A DNA stretch of 64,000 bases from Amycolatopsis circi. Lineage in GTDB: Bacteria > Actinomycetota > Actinomycetes > Mycobacteriales > Pseudonocardiaceae. The DNA lies in assembly GCF_003385235.1 (NCBI RefSeq), contig NZ_PQIA01000026.1, positions 1-64,000 on the forward strand, written 5' to 3'. Positions within the stretch are counted from its first letter, which is position 1; the number at the start of each line of letters is the position of its first letter. The position numbers were made by a program, and so were the translations under genes. The notes under the pieces are model-generated. The model was not told where the DNA came from and made no database searches. It was given only the letters and a program-made list of their open reading frames with translations. Below are positions 33,903-42,360 of this stretch, piece by piece.

Positions 33903-34368
33903 CACCGAGGTACGCTCCCTGCCCATGACGCCCGACGATTGGGAGCTGTGGAACGCCTGGGTGCGCGCTCAACGCCTGCTCACCCGCGAACTCGACCGCG
34001 GACTGCAACGTGCCTGCGGCATCTCGAAGGCCGAGTTCAGCGTTCTCGTGACCCTTTGGCGCACCACTGGCCACGAAGCGCGCGTCGCCGACCTGGTCGA
34101 GTCCCTCGGCTGGGAGAAAAGCCGCGTCTCGCACCAGCTGACCAGGATGGAGTCGCGCGACCTGGTCACGCCGACCCGCAGCGGCCCCAGCGGACGCCGC
34201 ACTGGAATCAGCCTGACCTCCCATGGCCGTTCGGTCATTCAGGAGGCCTTGGCGGTCCACGGCGACAACATTCGCCGCCACTTCCTGGAGACGCTGTCTC
34301 CCTCGCAGACTGAAGCCATTCGGTCTTGGGCAGCACAGACGATCGAGCGTATCGAGCCAGGCGGTTGA
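33892..34368 (+). CDS. MarR family regulator
   Basis: This is a 158-residue winged-helix regulator (147 if started at the ATG at 33925). The N-terminal dimer helix is WELWNAWVRAQRLLTRELD. The helix-turn-helix is ARVADLVESLGWEKSRVSHQ, and the wing is VTPTRSGPSGRRTGISLT. Two AGTTGAT-type palindromes in the short divergent promoter are its likely targets. The start is ambiguous because the ATG at 33892 lies inside one palindrome, while the ATG at 33925 starts nearer the conserved core but has its GAGG 14 bases away. The ligand may be the substrate of the neighbouring amidohydrolase. Confidence 0.85.
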   Translation: MSQLTEVRSLPMTPDDWELWNAWVRAQRLLTRELDRGLQRACGISKAEFSVLVTLWRTTGHEARVADLVESLGWEKSRVSHQLTRMESRDLVTPTRSGPSGRRTGISLTSHGRSVIQEALAVHGDNIRRHFLETLSPSQTEAIRSWAAQTIERIEPGG

Positions 34369-34423
34369 CCGGACGCTACCGTGTTCCGAAGATGACTACA
34401 GGTATCCGAAAGGTTGGTGCCGG

Positions 34424-35206
34424 ATGAGCGACGCATCGGGCAAAGCAGCGTCGCCGGCCGCGGACCGGACGCTGACGGTGTTGGAAGCACTCGTACGGGC
34501 CGAGGAACCGCTGACGCTGACGGCACTCGCGAAGGCCGCCGGGGTGCCGCTCGCCACCTGCGCGTCTATCGCCTACACGCTGGAGCAGCGGGGTTACGCC
34601 GTGCGCCGGGTAGTCGGCCGAAGCCACTTCTGGCGGCCGACCCTGCGTCTTTACGGCCTGGCCATCGAGTTGGTCCGGAAGGTCGACCTGCCGTCCCTGG
34701 TCCAGGCTGATTTGCGGCGGCTTGCGGAAAGCCTTGGGATGCCTGCGCATGTCGGAATCCTGGAGGACGCCTCGGTGGTTTATGTCGCTAAGGCTTCCAC
34801 GCCTGGGTTTGTTCAGTTCGATACTTATCGGGGGAAGGTCGCGCCGTTCGACTTGACCGCGTTGGGGCGGGCGATCGCTGCGCATCTTTCGGAGGCCGAA
34901 CTGAAGCCGTTGCTGTCGCGGCTTTCGCGTGGAGTGGGGCCGAAGGCTGCTGCTCCCGATGCGGGGCAGTTTCTGGCGTTGTTGGCGAAGGTGCGGGCGG
35001 ATGGGTATGCGATTGAGAGCGAGGAGGAGCAGGCTGAGATCGCTTGCCTTGCCGCGCCGTTCTTCGATGCCGAGGGCGCTGTCGCCGGGGCAGTTGGGGT
35101 GACGGGGTTTGCGCGGCAGTTGGTTGGGGAGAAGCGGAAGGCCGCGGTGCGGGGTGTGGTGCAGGTTGGACAGGAGGTCTCGCGGCGGCTGGGGTTTGTG
35201 TTGTGA
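34424..35206 (+). CDS. IclR family regulator
   Basis: This is a 260-residue regulator. The N-terminal winged helix (RTLTVLEALVRAEEPLTLTA, GVPLATCASIAYTLEQRGYA) precedes the effector-binding IclR domain (AHVGILEDASVVYVAKAST, LTALGRAIAAHL, YAIESEEEQAEIACLAAPFF). It heads the catabolic cluster that follows and is the obvious regulator of it. Candidate operators lie at 35543-35588 and 42222-42265. The start ATG at 34424 is 55 bp after the MarR stop. Codon use shifts toward T- and G-ending codons in its second half and in the genes after it. Confidence 0.88.
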   Translation: MSDASGKAASPAADRTLTVLEALVRAEEPLTLTALAKAAGVPLATCASIAYTLEQRGYAVRRVVGRSHFWRPTLRLYGLAIELVRKVDLPSLVQADLRRLAESLGMPAHVGILEDASVVYVAKASTPGFVQFDTYRGKVAPFDLTALGRAIAAHLSEAELKPLLSRLSRGVGPKAAAPDAGQFLALLAKVRADGYAIESEEEQAEIACLAAPFFDAEGAVAGAVGVTGFARQLVGEKRKAAVRGVVQVGQEVSRRLGFVL

Positions 35207-35542
35207 ATATCCCGAGACCTAGCCAGACACCATCTCGCTATTTTTCAGCGCCACATTGCCGAGCGGCCTTCGCTATTCACCGGTGAGACTGAAATTTCAG
35301 CGATCCGGCTGTCATCGTTGCCTCTGTCTTTTTCGCCGCTGATGCGACCGCGCACGGCGTCGTGTATCTCGCGGTCGACGTCACCCGGCCTGCCAACGGT
35401 ACGGAGCCCGCGCTGCGGGTGCTGAAGGATCCAACCGACCGGTAAACCTCCCCCGCACCCCCGCTGCCCGGCCGGGTCCGACCTCTGGCCGGGCTTCCTC
35501 TTGCCTCCTCGCCAACGGCATTGCTTCTCCTGCCTCGATCGA
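35207..35542. other. intergenic stretch with a gene remnant and a hairpin
   Basis: A plus-strand frame without a start (about 35300-35445, ending TAA) reads like the end of a real protein (HGVVYLAVDVTRPANGTEPA, LRVLKDPTDR). It is probably the leftover C-terminus of a deleted gene. A terminator-like hairpin follows at 35466. No intact gene was seen. Confidence 0.45.
35466..35494 (+). terminator. rho-independent-type hairpin
   Basis: The arms GCCCGGCC (35466-35473) and GGCCGGGC (35487-35494) form a perfect 8-bp stem with a 13-base loop, followed by a pyrimidine-rich TTCCTCTTGCC. It lies after the gene remnant and before the catabolic operon. Confidence 0.55.
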
Positions 35543-35588
35543 CTATCTTCCTGAATAAGGAAGATTTCTACGAAATACCGGAAGATAG
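35543..35588. promoter_or_regulatory. GGAAGAT operator cluster before the catabolic operon
   Basis: CTATCTTCC (35543-35551) faces GGAAGAT at 35559 and again at 35580, the last extended to GGAAGATAG. The two direct copies start 21 bp apart, i.e. two helical turns. It sits 27 bp before the GTG of the creatininase gene, in the position of promoter and operator. The adjacent IclR protein is the likely binder. Confidence 0.5.
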
Positions 35589-35614
35589 GCCAACCGGAGT
35601 ATCGGGGAGACGTC

Positions 35615-36343
35615 GTGGGCGCACTCTTGCGCTGGGCGGAGGCCGACCGCGCCGCGGTGCGCGGGGTGCTTTCCGAGGCGCTCGTCTTGGTGCCCATCGG
35701 CGCGACCGAGCAGCATGGGCCGCATTTGCCTACTGGCACTGACGCGTTTCTCGCGGCTGCCGTGTGCGAGCGGGCGGCTGAGGTGGCGGCACCGCGGGCC
35801 GAGCGGGCGTTGTTGCTTGCGCCGGCGATTCCGTACGGGGCTTCTGATCATCATCTTCCCTTCAACGGCACGCTTTCCCTTTCCACGCAGACCTTGTTGC
35901 ACGTGTTGGACGATTTGGCGCGATCGATCGCGGTTCAGGGCGGGAAGCGACTGGTTGTGGTCAACGGGCACGGGGGCAACGTCGGCGTCTGCCACGCGTT
36001 CGCGGGGGCTGCGTCGACCCGGCATGGGCTTGCGGTGGCGCATACTGACTATTGGCGGGTCCTTGCGCCGGAGGACATCGTGCCTGGGCATGCTGGCCAG
36101 TTCGAGACCTCGATGATGCTGGCGGTTCGCGGGGAATTGGTTCAGGAGACGGCGGCTCGGAAGCAGCCCAAGCAGGTCGCCAGGGTGTCTGATGTGGACA
36201 TTCATTCCGAAAAGGTCTGGCGGGACATCGACGGGTATACCGATCGGCCCGAGTTAGCTACGGAGGGCCAGGGCGACCAGTGGTTCGAGAGGATCACCAA
36301 CGGGCTCGCGGACCGGTTTGTCGCGCTGGCGAAGGTGTTGTGA
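35615..36343 (+). CDS. creatininase/creatinine amidohydrolase family protein
   Basis: This is a 242-residue hydrolase of the creatininase superfamily. The metal-site motifs are PIGATEQHGPHLPTGTD near residues 28-44, then the Asp/His pair in YGASDHHLPFNGT, VNGHGGNVG, and the late Glu in QFETSMM. Members open cyclic amides or act on formamidopyrimidine-type and amide substrates. The start is GTG with GGGGAGA upstream. It is the first gene of a plus-strand operon with an amidohydrolase-2, a DapA-family lyase and an enolase-superfamily enzyme, so it probably performs a ring-opening or deblocking step. Confidence 0.85.
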   Translation: MGALLRWAEADRAAVRGVLSEALVLVPIGATEQHGPHLPTGTDAFLAAAVCERAAEVAAPRAERALLLAPAIPYGASDHHLPFNGTLSLSTQTLLHVLDDLARSIAVQGGKRLVVVNGHGGNVGVCHAFAGAASTRHGLAVAHTDYWRVLAPEDIVPGHAGQFETSMMLAVRGELVQETAARKQPKQVARVSDVDIHSEKVWRDIDGYTDRPELATEGQGDQWFERITNGLADRFVALAKVL

Positions 36344-36347
36344 AGCC

Positions 36348-37226
36348 ATGATCGTGGACGTGCACACTCACACTCCAACCCACCGAGCCACGGTGCCGGA
36401 GGATGAGCGGCGCGTTTACGAGGGGTGGCGTACCGACCGGGCTGTGGTTACCACGAATTCTTGGGACGACTACGACAAAGCCACTGAGGCTGCCGATCTG
36501 TCCATAGTGTTCAACATCGCGGTCGAGAAGCCGGAGGAAGCCACGGGGCTGCCGTATCGGTCGGAGGACACCAATACTGCCACTGCGGCGTTCATGGCGA
36601 ACGACCCCGAACGGCGGATTGGGTTTATGTCGGTGAATCCGACTGCGCCTGAGGTGTTCGAAGAAGCCGATCGGTGTCGTGAACTCGGGCTGGTCGGGGT
36701 GAAGCTCGGGCCGAACTATCAGAACTTCGATCCGCTGTCGCAGGCGGCGTTGGACTTTTATGGGTACTGCGAGCGGCACCGGTTGCCGATCTTGTTTCAT
36801 CAGGGAGCGTCGCCGATTCGGCAGGCACCGTTGCGGTACACGTATCCGCTGGTCACGGACGAGGTCGCGTTGCAGTTCCCGGAACTTCGGATCGTCATGG
36901 CGCACATGGGGCATCCGTGGGGGCGCGAGACTGTGGTGACCATCCGCAAGCATCCGCACGTGTACGCCGACGTCTCCTCGATCTACCTCCGGCCTTGGGT
37001 CTGTTACGAATCCCTGCTCGCGGCGCAGGAGTGGGGCGTGCCGCACAAGCTGTTGCTCGGTTCGGACTTTCCGATCGCCACGACCGCGGAGGCGATCGCG
37101 GGGATCCGCCGGGTCAACGACATCGTCGCGGGTACCGCGTTGCCGAAGATTTCCGATGAGCTGATCGAGGGAGTCATTCACGCGGACGCGGTCGGTGCGC
37201 TTGGCCTGGAGAGGAAACCCCGATGA
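36348..37226 (+). CDS. amidohydrolase-2 family protein
   Basis: This is a 292-residue TIM-barrel metal enzyme. It has the N-terminal VDVHTHTP motif, GLVGVKLGPNYQNFD, LPILFHQGA, RIVMAHMGHPW and the terminal GSDFPIATT. Amidohydrolase-2 members include decarboxylases, sugar-lactone isomerases and lactonases. Context with DapA-type and enolase-superfamily genes favours a lactonase or isomerase in acid-sugar-like catabolism, but this is inference. The ATG at 36348 lies 4 bp after the creatininase stop, and the stop overlaps the next start (ATGA). Confidence 0.82.
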   Translation: MIVDVHTHTPTHRATVPEDERRVYEGWRTDRAVVTTNSWDDYDKATEAADLSIVFNIAVEKPEEATGLPYRSEDTNTATAAFMANDPERRIGFMSVNPTAPEVFEEADRCRELGLVGVKLGPNYQNFDPLSQAALDFYGYCERHRLPILFHQGASPIRQAPLRYTYPLVTDEVALQFPELRIVMAHMGHPWGRETVVTIRKHPHVYADVSSIYLRPWVCYESLLAAQEWGVPHKLLLGSDFPIATTAEAIAGIRRVNDIVAGTALPKISDELIEGVIHADAVGALGLERKPR

Positions 37227-38125
37227 CGCCGATCCGCGGGGTTTCTCCCGTTCTCGAAGTGCCTTTTACTGACGACGGCGAGATCGATGTTGCCGGATTT
37301 CGGCGAGTGGTTCGGCATGTGCTCGGGACCGGGGTCGGCAGTGTGATGTTCCCGGGGTTCGCGTCGGAGTTCTACAAGCTGACCGAGGACGAACGGCACA
37401 CGCTCACTGAGGTGTTGCTGGCGGAGACCGCGCCGCGGGCGGATGTTCTGGCCATTGTCGCGGTTCAGGATCACGCGACCCGGCTTGCGGTGAAGCGGGC
37501 TGCTGACGCGGTGGCGGCGGGGGCTGATTTGATCAATCTTCTGCCGCCGCATTATTTGCAACCTTCCCGAAAGGCGCTGGTCAAGCATATTCGCGAGGTG
37601 CTTGACGCGGTGACGCCGACTCCGGTGGTGTTGCAGTACGCGCCTGCCGAGACCGGTACCAGTCTTGACGCGGACGTGCTGCGCGAGATCGCGGCCAAGC
37701 ACGCCAATCTGCGGCTGGTCAAGGTCGAGTCCAGTCCGCCGGGGCCGTTGATCGCCGAGCTGGCCGCCGGGGATCCGCCGATTCCGGCGGTCGAGGGGTA
37801 CGCGGGGGTGCAGTTGCCGGACGCGATCCGGCGCGGGGCGGTCGGGACGCAGCCGGGGTGCTCGTTCACCGAGATCTACGTGGAGATCTGGCGGCGCTTC
37901 GAGAACGGCGACGACGTGGGCGGCGAGGAGTTGCACCGCAGGCTGCTGCCGTACATCTCCTACTGGATGCTCGACACCGAGCGGATTATCGCGACGGAGA
38001 AGCTGATTTCGGTACGCCGGGGGCTGTTCGCCAGCCCGTACTGTCGCGCGCCCGCGCATCAGCTGGACGCCGAGGACATCCGGATGATCGACCGGTTTCT
38101 CGTCGAATTCGGCGAGTTTCTGTGA
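37223..38125 (+). CDS. dihydrodipicolinate synthase (DapA) family lyase/dehydratase
   Basis: This is a 300-residue class I aldolase-fold enzyme. It has the N-terminal VEVPFT-like EVPFTDDGEIDVAGF, the GVGSVMFPGFASEFYKLT loop (equivalent to the GTTGE region), the Tyr in VVLQYAPAETG and the Schiff-base Lys in LRLVKVESSPPG. The family cleaves or dehydrates 2-keto acids. In this operon it may process the product of the enolase-superfamily enzyme. The loop where DapA has Thr-Thr reads Phe-Ala-Ser, so lysine biosynthesis is unlikely. It has an ATGA overlap at the start and a GTGA overlap at the end. Confidence 0.85.
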   Translation: MTPIRGVSPVLEVPFTDDGEIDVAGFRRVVRHVLGTGVGSVMFPGFASEFYKLTEDERHTLTEVLLAETAPRADVLAIVAVQDHATRLAVKRAADAVAAGADLINLLPPHYLQPSRKALVKHIREVLDAVTPTPVVLQYAPAETGTSLDADVLREIAAKHANLRLVKVESSPPGPLIAELAAGDPPIPAVEGYAGVQLPDAIRRGAVGTQPGCSFTEIYVEIWRRFENGDDVGGEELHRRLLPYISYWMLDTERIIATEKLISVRRGLFASPYCRAPAHQLDAEDIRMIDRFLVEFGEFL

Positions 38126-39234
38126 ATACGGTCGAAGACATCGAGATCACCGCGATCAGTCCGGTCGTCCGGCCGGAACTGGTCGTCGCCGGGGCGCGGG
38201 GGACGCATAGCCGTTCCGACTTCTTGCTGGTCCGAGTGACCACTTCGGACGGTACGACCGGGCTTGGCGAGGTCAGCGCGACGCTTCAGTGGAGCGGCGA
38301 AGACGCTGGTACTGCGGGATATCTGATCAAGCAGGCCCTTGCTCCGGCGGTCCTTGGCCAGCCGCTCATCCCAGTCGCCGATCTTGAGCGGCGCATGGAC
38401 TACGCGGCGGCCGGTGCGCCGTTCACCAAAGCGGGGGTCTCGACGGCGTTATGGGATGCGTACGCCCGCACGCTCGGGGTCCCGCTCGCGGTAGCACTCG
38501 GGGGTCCATTAAGGACCGAGGTGCCGGTGAAGTGCTCGCTCAGCGGCAGCGGGCAACGGCTCCGTGAGGTCTACCAGGCCGCCTTCGAAGCGGGGTTTCG
38601 CAGCTATAAGCTGAAAATTGGCTTCGATCCCGAGGATGACGCACGTCGTCTTAAAGAGGCGCGAAAGCTCGTCGGGACGGACACGTTTCTCGGCCTCGAC
38701 GCGAACGGCGGCTACCGACCTGCCGACGCAGCGAGGGCGATCGAGCTGATGCGCGACCAAGACCCGGCGTTTCTCGAGCAGCCGGTAGCACCCGGGGATC
38801 TCGCCGGGATGCGATCGCTGCGCGGACGTGGATTGTCCATTGTGGCCGATGAGAGCGTGTTCGGCACTGACGATCTCGTGTCCGTGCTCCGGGCGGAAGC
38901 GGCGGACGCGGTCAGCTTGTATATCGGCAAAGCGGGCGGACCGGGCCGAGTGGTGTCGATGGCGCACCTCGCGAACGCGTTCGGGCTGGACGTCGTGCTC
39001 GGGTCCAATGGGGAGATGGGCATCGGCGCGGCGGCCCAGCTGCACGCCGCGTGTGCGGCTCCTGGGCTGTCGGCCCGGATCCCGTCGGACATCATCGGTG
39101 CGCACTACTACGAGCGCGACATCCTCAAGACGCCGTTGCACAGCGATGGTCAACACGTCCGCCTCGGCGACGCACCTGGCCTCGGTGTCGAGGTGGCCGA
39201 CGACATCGCCGCTGGGTTTACGAGCGTCCGGTGA
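38122..39234 (+). CDS. enolase superfamily enzyme, mandelate racemase/muconate lactonizing type
   Basis: This is a 370-residue enzyme starting at GTG in a GTGA overlap with the lyase gene. The capping domain (residues 1-120) precedes the barrel, with the catalytic KLKIG (KxK), metal Asp in GLDANGG, Glu in FLEQPV, Asp/Glu in IVADESVFG and the opposite Lys in LYIGKAGG. The KxK and late-Lys pair is that of the muconate-lactonizing-enzyme subgroup, which includes cycloisomerases, racemases, epimerases and o-succinylbenzoate synthases. The substrate is unknown. Its 3-prime end overlaps the convergent dimethylformamidase-like gene by 17 bp. Confidence 0.88.
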   Translation: MNTVEDIEITAISPVVRPELVVAGARGTHSRSDFLLVRVTTSDGTTGLGEVSATLQWSGEDAGTAGYLIKQALAPAVLGQPLIPVADLERRMDYAAAGAPFTKAGVSTALWDAYARTLGVPLAVALGGPLRTEVPVKCSLSGSGQRLREVYQAAFEAGFRSYKLKIGFDPEDDARRLKEARKLVGTDTFLGLDANGGYRPADAARAIELMRDQDPAFLEQPVAPGDLAGMRSLRGRGLSIVADESVFGTDDLVSVLRAEAADAVSLYIGKAGGPGRVVSMAHLANAFGLDVVLGSNGEMGIGAAAQLHAACAAPGLSARIPSDIIGAHYYERDILKTPLHSDGQHVRLGDAPGLGVEVADDIAAGFTSVR

Positions 39235-40801
39235 AGCGGTCGAGCACGTTCGCCGTCACTGCGGAGACGCCGTCGTCTACGAGCACCGCGGACGTCCACG
39301 TGATCGATCCGACCGAGAACACCTCGCCCCCGCTGGCCGTGGAGTAACAAGCGATCTCGCCGCCGCCGTCGCCGGGGTTCAGGCCGCGCGCGAGGACGTG
39401 GGTCCCTTGTGGACTGTGCTGACCGGTCTTGTCGGTTTCGTGGCCGGATGCGCCGCCTGGGCATCGTTCGTGCAGACTCCGGACGCCGAACAGGTCGCCC
39501 TTGTCCAGTCCGGTGCCGCGGAAAGCCCAGTGGCCGGGATCGATGACCTCGTACGGTGCGCCGGTCATCGCGCCCGCGCTGGTGAAGACCACGCCGAACA
39601 GCTCCGACGTCGGGCGGAACGTGCGGTGCATCCGGCTCTCGTACGGGCCGGTCTCGACAGCTTGGGTACGGAAGCGCAGGGCGGCAGAGTCGAAGGCCAC
39701 TTCGCAGTCAGCGACATTGCCGCCGAAGTTGGCCAGCTTTCCGCCGCGGTCGTGCACCCAGGAATAGACCGCGGAGTACATCTCGCGGGACCAATACTCC
39801 GGATGTGTGCTCAGGACCAGTGCCTGGTAGCTGTCCAGCGACAGAGTGCCGTCGTGCAGGTGTGCGTCGGAGTAGAGGTCGTATTCGTAGCCGTTGCGTT
39901 CCATCCAGCTGAGTAGTCGCCACTCCGCGGCGGCCAGGTGACACGGTTGCCTGCCGCGGATCGGGTCGTCCGGCTGAGCTTCGGCGCTGATCTGATTCAG
40001 CGGTTCCGGGCGTTCGAAGGACAGCGGCGGGTACGCGTCATCGGGCAGGGCGTGTTCGCTGAAGCTTGATTCGAGGTAGCGCGGCATTTCTAAGCGGGGC
40101 ACCAAAACTGGCGCGGACGGCAGACCCGAGGCGTTGATGTAGTTGCTGCGGCCGCCGAAATTGTTGTAGGCGTTCCAGGTGTTCGTGGAAGCGACTACGG
40201 CGATCGGTGCGGTCGGCTGGCGCGGTGCGACCACCCAGGGGAAGGAGAATCTGGCACCGGATTCGCCTTCGACGTGGAAGTAGTACAGGCCGCTGCGCTC
40301 CGGAGCTGTGACGTACTGGCGGTGCGACGGATCGACATAGCCTTTTTCGTTGAACCGCACGCCGGTTTGCGTGTAGTCGCCGTCCGGGGTCACCTGCACG
40401 GTGGCTCGTGGCGCGTGTTCGTCGAACCAGCCGATCAGCGCTGTCTCCTCGGCCACCGCGCCATGTCGCCACAGGCTCAGCCGGTACGGCTCTGGGCTGT
40501 GGATCCGGAACTCGCCCTCGTCGCCGCTCCGGACCCACTTTGGCCAGATATAGCCGAAAATCTGGTCGGACAGCAAGCGGAATTGGTGCGGCTTGCCGGA
40601 CCCGAGTACGAGGTCGACGTGTTTGGCGCCGTAGCCGTCCTTGGCGAGGGTGACGCGGTAGTCGCCGGGCGGAACGTCGGCGTGGATCGCGCCGGTGGCG
40701 GTGGACCGGGCGGTCCAGTGCGAATCGTGGTCGCTGATCTCGACGGTCGCGTCGGGCAAGGCGAGATAGCGTTCGTCGCTGACATACCCGAGCAAGGTCA
40801 T
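39218..40801 (-). CDS. N,N-dimethylformamidase large-subunit-like protein with N-terminal Ig-like domain
   Basis: This is a 527-residue protein. Residues 1-75 look like a carboxypeptidase-regulatory-type beta sandwich (PDATVEISDHDSHW, IHADVPPGDYRVTLAKDGY). The remainder matches the dimethylformamidase beta-subunit fold (STNTWNAYNNFGGRSNYINA, LVLSTHPEYWSREMY, GGKLANFGGNVADCEV, WTSAVLVDDG), related to glutamine-amidotransferase-like domains. True dimethylformamidases hydrolyse small N,N-dialkylamides and need a small subunit, which is absent here, so the substrate may differ. There is no signal peptide. The ATG overlaps the stop of the MHS transporter (ATGA), so import and hydrolysis appear coupled. 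Confidence 0.78.
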   Translation of the reverse strand: MTLLGYVSDERYLALPDATVEISDHDSHWTARSTATGAIHADVPPGDYRVTLAKDGYGAKHVDLVLGSGKPHQFRLLSDQIFGYIWPKWVRSGDEGEFRIHSPEPYRLSLWRHGAVAEETALIGWFDEHAPRATVQVTPDGDYTQTGVRFNEKGYVDPSHRQYVTAPERSGLYYFHVEGESGARFSFPWVVAPRQPTAPIAVVASTNTWNAYNNFGGRSNYINASGLPSAPVLVPRLEMPRYLESSFSEHALPDDAYPPLSFERPEPLNQISAEAQPDDPIRGRQPCHLAAAEWRLLSWMERNGYEYDLYSDAHLHDGTLSLDSYQALVLSTHPEYWSREMYSAVYSWVHDRGGKLANFGGNVADCEVAFDSAALRFRTQAVETGPYESRMHRTFRPTSELFGVVFTSAGAMTGAPYEVIDPGHWAFRGTGLDKGDLFGVRSLHERCPGGASGHETDKTGQHSPQGTHVLARGLNPGDGGGEIACYSTASGGEVFSVGSITWTSAVLVDDGVSAVTANVLDRFTGRS

Positions 40802-42150
40802 ACCGTCGCGGCTTTCGGTTCACCAGCTGGCTCCGGCAGCGGCTGTCCGGCGCGTTCGGGCAACATCAGCATCGCGACCGCGCTCAGCACGCAGCCGGCG
40901 ATGACGTAGATCCCGACGCCCCACACCGCACCGGTCGCGCCGACCAGCAACGCGCTGAGGTACGGCGCGAATCCGCCGCCGAGCACCGCGGTGAGTTGAT
41001 ATCCCAGGTTGACGCCGGTGACGCGCGAGCGGGTGTCGAACAGTTCGGACAGAATCGTCTGGGACAGCGCGGACATCGCCATCACGAACACCGAGAAGCC
41101 CAGCACCATCGCGACCGCCACGAGGACCGGGTTCTTCGTTTCGAACAACCAGAACACCGGGAAGATCACCACGGCGAGCCCGACGCAGCCGCCCAGGAAC
41201 ACCGGTTTCCGGCCGATCCGGTCGGACAGCGCGCCCCAGGTCGGTGCGAGAATGATCTGTGCCCCGGCGGCGACCATGGTGGCGGTGAGCGCCACCGAAG
41301 CGGGCATTCCTAGATCTTTTTTGACGTACGACGCGCCGTACGTGGTGATGACGTAGCCGCCGATGCTGTTGGCGAAACCGAACAGAACGCCGTAGATCAA
41401 ATTGCGCGGACGGCGCAGTACGGCAAGCAAGGGAATGCGCTCGCCGACGTCCTTTTCACGGGCGCGTTCGAAGTCCGGCGTTTCGCCTACTCGCAGCCGG
41501 ATGATCAAACCCGCGACCAGCAGCACGAAACTCAGCAGGAACGGGATCCGCCAGCCCCAGGCCAGGAAATCCCGATCGGGAAGCGTCGCGAACAACGCCA
41601 TCAAGCCGGAGGAAATGAGCAGCGCGACACCGGCTCCGGAAAGGAGCAAGGCACCGTAGAGACCGCGTTTGCGCGGCGGGGCGTGCTCGACGGCCAGCGA
41701 GATCGCGCCGCCCATTTCGCCGCCGGTCGAAAAGCCCTGCAGCAACCGCAGGATGACGAGCAGAATCGGGGCCGCGACGCCGATCTGGCGGTATCCGGGC
41801 AGCACGCCGATGAGAATCGTGGCGATCCCCATCAGCACGATGGTGAGGATCAAGGCCTTCTTGCGGCCGAACCGGTCCGCGAGATGGCCGATCACGATGC
41901 CGCCGACCGGGCGCAGCACAAACCCGACGGCGAAGGTGGCGAACGCCGACAGCTGCCCGGTGAGCGGGTCCGCGGACGGGAAGAACACGGCCGGGAACAC
42001 GACCGCGGCGGCTAGGCCGAACAGGTAATAGTCGTAGTACTCGAGCAGCGTGCCGATACTGGAAGCCAGCACCGCGGACCGGCGGGCCGATCGCGCCGGG
42101 GCCGAGCCTGCCGAGTCGGAGCTGTCCGAGTGAGAGCTGTCTGCGCCCAT
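40798..42150 (-). CDS. MFS transporter, metabolite:H+ symporter (MHS) type
   Basis: This is a 450-residue permease with 12 predicted membrane helices. The N-terminal Ser/Asp-rich cytoplasmic tail (about 25 residues) precedes the MHS signature SSIGTLLEYYDYYLFGLAAA. The loop motif GHLADRFGRKKAL occurs after helix 2, and its second-half echo is SDRIGRKPVFLGG. FSTGGEMGGA in helix 4 is typical of the KgtP/ProP/ShiA branch that imports carboxylates and zwitterions with protons. It is the first gene of the minus-strand arm of the catabolic cluster and probably brings in the substrate. Confidence 0.88.
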   Translation of the reverse strand: MGADSSHSDSSDSAGSAPARSARRSAVLASSIGTLLEYYDYYLFGLAAAVVFPAVFFPSADPLTGQLSAFATFAVGFVLRPVGGIVIGHLADRFGRKKALILTIVLMGIATILIGVLPGYRQIGVAAPILLVILRLLQGFSTGGEMGGAISLAVEHAPPRKRGLYGALLLSGAGVALLISSGLMALFATLPDRDFLAWGWRIPFLLSFVLLVAGLIIRLRVGETPDFERAREKDVGERIPLLAVLRRPRNLIYGVLFGFANSIGGYVITTYGASYVKKDLGMPASVALTATMVAAGAQIILAPTWGALSDRIGRKPVFLGGCVGLAVVIFPVFWLFETKNPVLVAVAMVLGFSVFVMAMSALSQTILSELFDTRSRVTGVNLGYQLTAVLGGGFAPYLSALLVGATGAVWGVGIYVIAGCVLSAVAMLMLPERAGQPLPEPAGEPKAATV

Positions 42151-42221
42151 GACGCCCGCACCTCCTGATCCGATAGTGGACCAAGGCCGGTCGACCTCGA
42201 CCCGACAACCCCCGAATCACG

Positions 42222-42265
42222 TATTTCCGAGATACCGTAGATACGTCTTCTATTTCGGAAAGATT
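42222..42265. promoter_or_regulatory. candidate operator between MHS transporter and flavin oxidase
   Basis: TATTTCCGAGATACC and, after GTCTTC, TATTTCGGAAAGATTAG repeat a TTCCG/GGAA-type motif. They resemble the GGAAGAT cluster before the creatininase gene (35543-35588). It lies in the divergent promoter of the minus-strand transporter operon and the flavin oxidase gene, a logical second site for the cluster regulator. The match is imperfect. Confidence 0.35.
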
Positions 42266-42360
42266 AGTCTATGCTGGCGGCGTCGGACAAGGGGAATCTC
42301 GGGCGGGCCAGCGGGTTTCTTCTCGTGCGCGCGGGCCGCCGAGCCGTGGAGGGGTCGTCC

